Shown here piece by piece: positions 57,250 through 64,000 of a DNA stretch of 64,000 nucleotides (position 1 is the first letter of the stretch; each line of letters opens with the position of its first letter). A program made the translations under genes and the position numbers. This DNA is from Bimastos eiseni (taxonomy: Eukaryota > Annelida > Clitellata > Crassiclitellata > Lumbricidae): NCBI GenBank assembly GCA_959347315.1, contig OY365814.1, positions 1,306,033 to 1,370,032 on the forward strand, written 5' to 3'. The notes under the pieces were generated by a model, which worked only from the letters and a program-made list of their open reading frames with translations, did not search any database and was not told the DNA's origin.

Positions 57250-58395
57250 ATGTATGGTGTTTCAATTAGTATACCCAGTATGTCAAGGGGATTATAAATA
57301 TGTAAATTAGCCTATTATGTAGGACTACTCAACTAGCAAAAGATATCTTGAGCAATTCTGATTCAGATGAAACTATGCACGGCTGCGATTTTTTTCCAAA
57401 TTAGCCTATCGTATCACAATACTATTTCAAATATATCGAATCCACTGAATAATTTGACCAACATTGCAATTCATCATGGGCTACTATCATGAGAATGATG
57501 TAATTGATAATAGGAAGCTTAGATGCGGTTGAGTAAAATAGGGATCAAAATTAATGGCCTTCAGTCGCATGGGCTACATGATTAAATTCAAGATCTTTCT
57601 CGTTGACTGAACTTGAATATTTGTTGTGACTACAAAATAGACCTAAAGACTGTTTGTTCCTCAGTAAACGAAAATTAATCAGCTGTCGGTGCTCGTCGCA
57701 CGAATTATTACAGTAGTTTCGAATTCCAATTCCATAATGAGCCGCAACGTGTTTATTTGTGCATTGTGCCATTTTTCTGGTTCAGTCGACATTGGATATG
57801 ACTTTCATAGCGCTGTTGTCACATTGCACAAAGCATCGGTTGATGCTCACCTCTCTTTACAATGCCATCGCTGTCGCTTCAAGCAAGATCGTCAAAGATT
57901 TCATAATGGTGTTAACCTTGATACTATTTCTGTGGATATAGAAGAGTACACAGTCTTACCATTGTATTATAAGTAGTATCATTAAGTTTCTCTTTTCCAA
58001 ACCACCGCCTTAGCAGATCTTCAAAAAACACGATTTCAATATTATAAGATTCGTGATTTCTCGTTTTCAAAACATTTAGATTTATCTTGTTACATCATTC
58101 ACTAAGATTCAATTCAATTTTCAATTCAATGTTATTTTTTATCCCAAAAGCATGAGAAAATGACAAACAACAAGTTAACATAAATAAATATTCTGGTCAC
58201 AGGGAAACCTAATGAGGGGTCAATGGGTCATAGACCCCACTAACCAGAGCGATGATCTGAATCTGCGTTAAATGTGATTTATTGCGACAATGAATGAGTG
58301 TTGGGAGGAAGAAATGAACAATTGTGTGTCGCCAGCGTAGAGGACGCCATTCCGGTAACACTAAGGCAGAAAAGAGACGACTTATCGCCACACGG
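57250..58395. other. Mostly no gene; one CxxC-bearing open frame
   Basis: On the plus strand 57689-57976 is open and reads VFICALCHFSG ... LQCHRCRFKQDR ... YTVLPLYYK: two C-x2-C pairs, as in small zinc ribbons. Parts of its end recur, broken, at 600-650 and 20760-20850, each beside an F-box-like exon and in the opposite direction. It could be an exon of a neighbouring divergent gene or part of the duplicated flank. No splice sites verified. Confidence 0.3.
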
Positions 58396-58822
58396 GCGTA
58401 TGAAGGAGCCAGGTGAAAGCCGAAAGGATAATAGGATCCTGACAAGTCAGATCTTCAATTTCAAAACGCTTAATAGAAACGTGGAACGCTGTTCCAGTGC
58501 GGAAAAATGGACCAAGTGATTCGTGAAATGAACACATAATTATCGGCTAGACATAATCGAATAAGTGAAATGAGATGGTCAGTACAAGAAAAAAATCAGA
58601 AGTAGACATGCAACAATACTGTACGCAGGAAACCAAGAGCATCATACCCATGGAGTGGGTTTCATGCTTGGGATGGAGGCATCTCGGGATCTGGTGGGGT
58701 GGAATCCGATTAGTTAGCGCATTATCACAGCTAAATTCCATACAATGCATGCAAAAGTAACTATGGTACAGATTTATGCCCCTATAGAAGTTGCACCCGA
58801 GGAGGAAAAAGACAACTTGTAC
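58396..58822 (+). pseudogene. RTE-like LINE endonuclease, first half
   Basis: Plus-strand pieces in changing frames: FNFKTLNRNVERC, ILYAGNQEHHTHGVGFML, LVGWNPISSRIITAKFHTM, KVTMVQIYAPIEVAPEEEKD. This is the endonuclease start (N-x-R-T-L, G-V-G-F, R-I, Q-x-Y-A-P). It stops at the MITE insertion and continues in frame after it. Confidence 0.78.
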
Positions 58823-59533
58823 GGTTCTACGTCTTTTGATCCCCCGTCAGTTGATCTCCGTCAGTTGATCTCACGTCAATTGATTCCCTAGTCAATTGAT
58901 CTCCTCGTCAATTTATCCCCAGCCTATTTAACCCAGGCCAATTGATACAACATTCATGTTCCACTTGTGGCCTTCTCCATTTATTACTATGTAATAGAGC
59001 CTGAAATGTTAAAATGATAATAAATTGCAAAAGCGTAATTGAGAGTCATATTATGATTAATTTATGAGCATAAAGTCTTACGCATAAGTGTCTATGCATG
59101 GGATAAATGAGCCATTGCTCGGAAATAACAGACTCTCTGACCGGCCGTAAGCGTTTACAACTCGGTTGACACGAGCCTCTAGCAAGCGATTCGTTTCATT
59201 GCCTGATGTTCCATACCGACAACTCCGTGTAGAAATATATGGTCCGTCCTGGACGAGTGACAGGAAACCTGGACGAGTGACATGAAGCCTAGACGAGTGA
59301 CATGAACCCTGGGCATTGCTTTGTTATTTTCCAAATCTGTAAAATCAATCTTTTTTTTACTAACGGTCTCAGCTACTAGTCTGTGACGCGCAATCTCGAG
59401 ATTCGTTTAGGACGAATAGGCAGGAGATCAATTGACGTGGAGATCAATTGACGTGGGGATCAATTGACGGGGATGAGCTGACAAGGATCAACTGGCGGAG
59501 GATCAATTGACAAAGATCAATTTACGCGAAACC
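58823..59533. mobile_element. GGT-class MITE with 15-bp tandem repeats at both ends
   Basis: A 711-base insert starting GGTTCTACGTCTTTTGATC and ending TTTACGCGAAACC, flanked by ACTTGTAC and ACTTTTAC (7 of 8 bases, 58815-58822 and 59534-59541). Both ends carry 5-7 copies of GATCAATTGACG-type units in opposite orientation. If the element and one 8-base copy are subtracted, the LINE frame reads on as KDNLY-NQLESVV. The middle (58950-59400) is unique and non-coding. Direct evidence of an inserted element. Confidence 0.82.
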
Positions 59534-59946
59534 ACTTTTACAACCAGCTGGAGAGCGTGGTCAACGACATCCCAAGTTATGCCATCAAAATTGTGATGAG
59601 AGACTTCAATGCAAAGATAGATGGAGATAGGAGGGGTTTGACCAGAACGATTGAACCACATGGCTCTACAGAACAGAGAAACGACAATGGTGAAAGACTA
59701 CTGGTATGGATACTAAGATCCTTTACGGGTACAGGAAACAGCACCGACATCCCCGTCAAAAGTAAAGATGGTCGTATACTCACGACGGAAGAGGAACAGG
59801 CAAAGAGATTGATGGAGCACTTCAGTGACGTTCTGAACCTACCGGCGCCAGAAAGCACATTTGACTTCGATGTTGAATTGAGAAATGAGAAAGATACCAC
59901 GCTGAAGGAGATTTCCAATCGTGAAGTCACAGAAGCAATACACTAA
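59534..59946 (+). pseudogene. RTE-like LINE endonuclease, second part, internally deleted
   Basis: Reads NQLESVVNDIPSYAIKIVM, RDFNAKIDGD (G-D-F-N changed to R-D-F-N), NDNGERLLVW, then jumps to KSKDGRILTTEEEQAKRLME and HFSDVLNLPAPES, the linker before the reverse transcriptase. The rest of the endonuclease is deleted. Compare 1576-2095, which keeps it. Confidence 0.75.
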
Positions 59947-60012
59947 ATACATCTGTACAGATCAATTGTGTTATGTGTTGCAACTTAACATACATTTCTG
60001 TCCGGATTAACC

Positions 60013-60475
60013 ATGGCTACTCTAGATCAAAGAAAGAAAGATCAAAGAAAGAAACGAAAAATTGAAGAATTGGCAACAGCATCATCTGGATCGCACAAGT
60101 TGTCGGCACTCGGATTTTTATCTTAAACAGAGAAAGAAACAATACGGCTGTCTCATGTTTGAAAATATCGGGTGACACAGCATCTGCATCAAATTCAAAA
60201 TTTTAAGTTCATCTTGTCATTGAAACTGTTTCACTCGCTATTTCAACTAAATACCACGCTTGCAGAAACACTTCAAAATTCCTCAGTTTTGATAGGAACG
60301 GCACAGAAGCTAGTTTATACTGTTTGCCTTCAACTGCAGGATTTCAGAGACAAACCTGAGGTGTGAGATAGCATTTGGGCTGCGTCTATAACAGTTTGCA
60401 AGGCTCACCCAATTCCCATAGATTATGAAGTTTTGCCAAGGGAAGGTATTAGGCCACGGCGTCAGCGTAAATTAC
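60013..60475 (+). pseudogene. hAT transposase (ZMYM6/TTF-type-like), N-terminal part
   Basis: Plus strand: RKQRKIEELATASSGSHK, LSALGFLS, then LSLKLFHSLFQLNTTLAETL, IGTAQKLVYTVCLQLQDFRD, a stop, SIWAASITVCKAHPI and RPRRQRKL. This is the helical region before the dimerisation domain of ZMYM/DUF4371-type hAT proteins. The frame is cut at 60475 by a transposon and resumes at 62322. Confidence 0.7.
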
Positions 60476-62316
60476 ACTGGACAACAAATTTGTACAAAAG
60501 TCATGTTACTTAAATGAAATTAGTCAGGTCTTATCAATTCGTATGTGCTGAACACAAATATGACAGTGAAAATGCAGAATTGGCTCTAGTTTTTTTGTAA
60601 TCTGAAATGAAGTAATTTTATATCGCACAATGCATGCCAATAGTGATATACTTACAGTTAATATTTGTAAAAACAAGGTCATAGACTAGTTCTTAGATTT
60701 TTTGCTAGTCTCTTGTACAGCTGTTCGGGAGCATCTCTGCGGAGTGTCCAGCAGTAGTCAGCCAACATTGTAGTGGACCATTTTCCCTGGTACCTTTGCT
60801 CCATTGTTGCGATATCTTGATGAAAACGTTCGCCATGTTCGTCACTAACCATTCCACAGTTACCAGGGAAGAAATCCAGATGGGAATGAAGGATACGCAT
60901 CTTCAGAGACATATTGCAGCGAAATTTCTGGTACTGCTTGAGCATGTCTTCTACTAGTTCCTTGTAGTTTTCTGCCCTAACATTCCCCAGAAAGTCTGTA
61001 GACACTAGACGAAAAGCATTCCATGCTTGTTTCGCATCACCCTCCAGCAAGCTGTTGAAGCGGTCATCTTTGAAGAGTTCTCTAATCTGAGGACCCACAA
61101 AAACTCCCTCTTTAATCTTTGCTTCGCTGAGTCGATGGAATTTTTCATGCAGGTATCGGAAAGCTGAAGTGCGGTCCATGGCTTTCACGAAGTTCTTCAC
61201 CAAACCTAGTTTGATGTGAAGGGGTGGTAGTAGGATTTTGTGAGCCTCGACCAGAGCTGGGTGCTGGAAATTCTTCTGTCCAACTGCCATGTTTTGTCTG
61301 GGAGTCCATTCCTTCCGCACGTAGTGCAACTCTATTGCTCGGCTATCCCACTCACACAAGAAACACATATATTTTGTATATCTTTGCTGCAGTCCCATTA
61401 AAATGGCAACTACTTTCAAATCACCACACAGGTGCCATTTGTACCTGTTATAGTCAATGGAATGCAGTAGCTGTTTTAGGTTATCGTATGTCTCTTTCAT
61501 GTGGACAGCATGCGCTAATGGAATAGATGGAAGACGGTTTCCATTGTGCAAAAGCACAGCCTTGAGACTCAGTGTTGAAGAGTCTACAAAGAGTCTCCAT
61601 TCTTGTGGGTCATGAGTGATCTGTAAGGCATTCATGAGGTCGTCAATATTGGAACAGAATACCAGATTACCTTCCTTCATGAAGAAAGGTTCCAACTGCT
61701 GATGGCGCTTTCTATACGAAGTAATTGTGACATCTTCTTCTAGAAGATTCCATTGTTGGAGTCTTGATCCTAGCAATTCTGCCTTGTTTTTGGATAAGTC
61801 CAAATCACGAACAAGGTCATTTAGTTCTTCCTGTGTTATTCTGTGTGGGACTGATGATGCACCACAGTGAAAATCGGGATCACTGCACGCTGACGGACCA
61901 GGAGAAAAACATGTCGGCTCACCCTTGTCCTCATCAGATGAATCAAGGAAAATATATTCTGCTGGAGGTTCTGGAATAGGAAGTCCGTAACAATGTGGAA
62001 CTGGTCTCAATGCAGACGGAATGTTTGGGTAGACTATTGCATTGCATCAGAAAATGACGTAATCAACTGTGCATGATGTGTCCATGATGGGATTATGCAA
62101 TGAGGTGGAACATTACATCATTCTAGACTTATTTAGGATATTGTCGCAGTCCTACTGCATAAATTTACATGGTGAAACATAAAAAATGAACTATATGAAA
62201 TATTTTCAAAACGAGAGCCAATAAAAAATTTTTTATGGTTATATTCGTGTTCAGCACACCAAGATGCTACACATTAGGGCCTTTTCCAGTCAGTAACGAT
62301 TTCTATGTTGACCAGT
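60476..62316 (-). mobile_element. 1.84-kb autonomous-type DNA transposon with ATTAC target duplication
   Basis: Flanked by ATTAC at 60471-60475 and 62317-62321. Ends are ACTGGACAACA and, inverted, ACTGGTCAACA; further in, TGTGCTGAACAC (60545 region) and its inverted partner (62241-62256) with ATTGGCTCT beyond show imperfect inverted repeats of about 120-140 bases. It contains one large frame (60679-62010). Subtracting it and one ATTAC restores the host hAT frame (RRQRKLPETLSEYVVEAP). I do not recognise the superfamily: a 5-bp duplication with ACTGG ends and this protein does not match the common types I know well. Confidence 0.85.
60679..62010 (-). CDS. Putative transposase of the 1.84-kb element, 443 residues
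   Basis: The longest real frame in the window. Visible segments: RPVPHCYGLPIPEPP, then an acidic-serine stretch (DSSDEDKGE), EELNDLVRDLDLSKNKAELL, EWRLFVDSSTLSLKAVLLHN, YKWHLCGDLKVVAILMGL, KYMCFLCEWDSRA, LLPPLHIKLGLVKNFVKAMD, KEGVFVGPQIREL, HSHLDFFPGNCGMVSDEHGE, RFHQDIATMEQRYQGKWS, MLADYCW. Highly similar uncharacterised proteins occur in many insects and cnidarians, usually as repeated copies. D-S-S, G-D-L-K and D-E-H-G-E-R-F-H are candidate acidic catalytic positions of an RNase-H-like nuclease; this is inference. The listed start is a TTG; the frame extends about 14 codons further upstream (VYPNIPSAL) to a TGA, so the true start may lie in a lost or separate exon. Confidence 0.75.
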   Translation of the reverse strand: MRPVPHCYGLPIPEPPAEYIFLDSSDEDKGEPTCFSPGPSACSDPDFHCGASSVPHRITQEELNDLVRDLDLSKNKAELLGSRLQQWNLLEEDVTITSYRKRHQQLEPFFMKEGNLVFCSNIDDLMNALQITHDPQEWRLFVDSSTLSLKAVLLHNGNRLPSIPLAHAVHMKETYDNLKQLLHSIDYNRYKWHLCGDLKVVAILMGLQQRYTKYMCFLCEWDSRAIELHYVRKEWTPRQNMAVGQKNFQHPALVEAHKILLPPLHIKLGLVKNFVKAMDRTSAFRYLHEKFHRLSEAKIKEGVFVGPQIRELFKDDRFNSLLEGDAKQAWNAFRLVSTDFLGNVRAENYKELVEDMLKQYQKFRCNMSLKMRILHSHLDFFPGNCGMVSDEHGERFHQDIATMEQRYQGKWSTTMLADYCWTLRRDAPEQLYKRLAKNLRTSL

Positions 62317-62321
62317 ATTAC

Positions 62322-62985
62322 CTGAAACTCTGAGTGAATATGTGGTTGAGGCGCCCGTCGAACAGAACACGGATTTTCTGGCAGCATCTCATCAGTACAA
62401 GACACAACTACTTTTTCCCATTGTGGACAGGATACTGCATGAGCTACAGCGTCGGTTTGCACCAGTCAATGAAATCATCTACAGTGGACTAAATGCGCTA
62501 GCAGAGTCGCTTCTTGAGGTGTCAGTACTAGAACCATTTGCCATGCACCACAAATTAAGCCATCGTCTTTGATTCGCCAGATAATAAATTGTAGCGCTTC
62601 AGAGGGGATATAACGACAGCAAAGTTTCTAATGGATGACCTAATGGAGAAGCAAACGTCTGCACAGAACTTACAGAAGGAGCTGCTTTCGATTATTGATG
62701 TGTATGAGGAGATAAGAAAATACGGCGCGTTCAAAATGCTGATAAGCTTGCTACAATTAAGTACGACGCTTTCCGTATCAACAGCGCCTCTTAAGCGATC
62801 TTAAGCATGCTGTGAAACGCTTAAGCAGTTATTGCGCTGCACCATAGGGTACGAAAGTCTTACGTCTCTCGCCTTAATTTCCATCGAGCGAGATTTGCTG
62901 CAGATTGATAGTTTCGACAGTATTGTTGACATAATCAAACACAGTAGTGATCAGACACGGCGCATGTCAATTTCACTTTTATCTT
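62322..62985 (+). pseudogene. hAT transposase (ZMYM6/TTF-type-like), C-terminal part
   Basis: Continues from 60475: VVEAPVEQNTDFLAASHQYK, LLFPIVDRILHELQRRFAPV, then shifted frames with MDDLMEKQTSAQNLQKELLS, IIDVYEEIRK, TTLSVSTA, ESLTSLALISIERDLLQIDS and FDSIVDIIKHS. The last three are the hAT C-terminal dimerisation region. Several frameshifts. Confidence 0.78.
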
Positions 62986-62989
62986 ATGA

Positions 62990-63390
62990 TTCTTATCAAT
63001 CAAGAACATAAAACAGCTAATATTAAATTGTCTTAATCGATGCGGCGTGATTTATATAATTGGATAATTAGTTGCAGGCTGCAACTGCTATCGCTCCAAA
63101 ACTGGCATTTTCTAAGTTTATTTCGTTAGTCGCTTGATGTTGCCCCTTGGCGGTCATTATAGCCTACGTGTTTCATCTATCTTAACTAGCTGTAGACTGA
63201 CCACAGTTTGCGTAGGCCCCCATTGTTAATTTTTTGATGCAGCAAGATGATTTATTATTTATGCGGTAGCAAAATTTTGACAGCTATAGTAAATAAATCA
63301 GTAGAATTATAGTGGCTAACATACTATTTTCGAAATAATAAATATCACATCTACCAATTCCTATTTTGGATTATCATTATTATGATTAAT
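62990..63390. other. No gene recognised
   Basis: AT-rich sequence between the hAT relic and the LINE fragments. A lone GGTTACGCCACTG (63430-63442) resembles a hAT end. Confidence 0.45.
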
Positions 63391-64000
63391 TTCGAGTTGG
63401 GCAACTGCCCGGATTTCATTTTGAATCTGGTTACGCCACTGTCTAGAGATGGTTTTTGAGGAGTGGTTTAACAAGTGAGTCCTTGAAAAGCATAAAAAAA
63501 GTGACAGGTGAAGTTGACAGAAACAGGTTGATGATCTTCGTAAATATAGGAACGAGAAGAGTTGCACAGTCCTTTAGTAACTCGAGACTATCCCACCAGG
63601 GGATGTCCATATAGTTTTGTGTATCCTTTTGTGCAGAAGGCAGGTGTTTCCTAAAATGAATCCTCCAGCTCCTGTTCATACCAATAGTCTTTCACCATTG
63701 AGTTTGGGAGAGAATTAGTTGAGAGTTAGTGGCAGATGAAGTGATCCAAGTTTCAGTTAAGGCGATTACATAGGGACGGTGGTTAGATGATTAAATTAGG
63801 TCATGTAATGCAGTGTAATGTCCTTCGTTAAGTAGTGAGCGGATGCTGAGTGGGCTTAAGTTGAAATTAGGTGCAGAAGATGGCCCGAGGTTTAAAGAAA
63901 TGTCAACGCACAGGAGAAGAAGTAGAGATGGAAAAAATTTCTGAGGTTTGTAGTAGATGCGGGAGGAAATAAAACAGTGAAATTACTGCGAGACAGCCAT
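63390..64000 (-). pseudogene. Chimeric LINE remnants
   Basis: Minus strand from 64000: LSPLSIRSLLNEGHYTAL, RPYVIALTETWITSSATN (start of a CR1/L2-type endonuclease), then a segment matching the RTE-like endonuclease of 1740-1830 (TGAGGFIL-like, then DTQNYMDIPWWDSLE), then LLKDCATLLVPIFTKIINLF, FKDSLVKPLLKNHL, the region just before a CR1/L2-type reverse transcriptase. Pieces of two LINE types are joined out of order, so this is a recombined relic. Confidence 0.6.

Larger units (their letters stand above)
53225..57250. repeat. Large palindrome, right arm, block c
   Basis: Inverted partner of 17166-20190. Confidence 0.85.

Noticed and set aside
59577..59930. 117-residue minus-strand frame
   Set aside because: Antisense of the LINE endonuclease and linker frame, which has the recognisable motifs on the plus strand.

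Overview
This is animal (metazoan) nuclear DNA, most likely from a marine invertebrate. It is AT-rich, has spliced exons with good donor and acceptor sites, and is packed with eukaryotic transposons (RTE-like and R4/Dong-like LINEs, LTR elements, hAT, Tc1/mariner, a tRNA-derived SINE, MITEs) and long TAA/ATC/TA microsatellites. I cannot name the species. The palindromic word TAGGCCTA recurs throughout. Nothing bacterial is present: no operons, rRNA, canonical tRNA or CRISPR.

Layout. The window is built from nested inverted duplications. Small palindrome: about 50-1255 pairs with 20185-21390, and 3098-6545 pairs with 13890-17166. Large palindrome: blocks in 17166-28290 and 32200-32580 pair in reverse order with blocks in 45560-57250. 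The middle (about 33-45 kb) carries related genes and TAA-targeted LINE scraps. The right end (57.3-64 kb) is a set of transposons nested inside other transposons.

Genes. The main host-type gene is a modular gene on the + strand of the left arm: an F-box-like exon (21197-21383), a CARD-like death-fold exon (22850-23137), a small alpha/beta adaptor-like exon (25173-25516) and a beta-propeller exon (26688-27571). The first three exons join in phase and in frame. Inverted, damaged or partial copies of one or more modules lie at 56-242, 10.6-11.5 kb, 17.2 kb, 32.9-33.2 kb, 36.5 kb, 38.4-40.6 kb, 46.6-52.4 kb and 57.0 kb. A CARD together with a propeller suggests an innate-immunity or apoptosis-type receptor/adaptor family; that role is inference. 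Between the two best propeller copies the propeller differs far more than the adaptor exon does.

Mobile elements. The best preserved is a 1.84-kb DNA transposon (60476-62316) with long imperfect terminal inverted repeats, an ATTAC 5-bp target duplication and a 443-residue open frame. It sits in a hAT transposase whose frame is restored when the element and one target copy are subtracted. A 711-bp non-autonomous element (58823-59533), with tandem 15-bp repeats at both ends and an 8-bp target duplication, similarly splits a LINE endonuclease frame. A second family of the same style (3415-3957, copied at 16316-16855) has an exact 8-bp target duplication. Fragments of a LINE with a restriction-like endonuclease lie directly inside TAA arrays with different 5' truncations, so they inserted independently.
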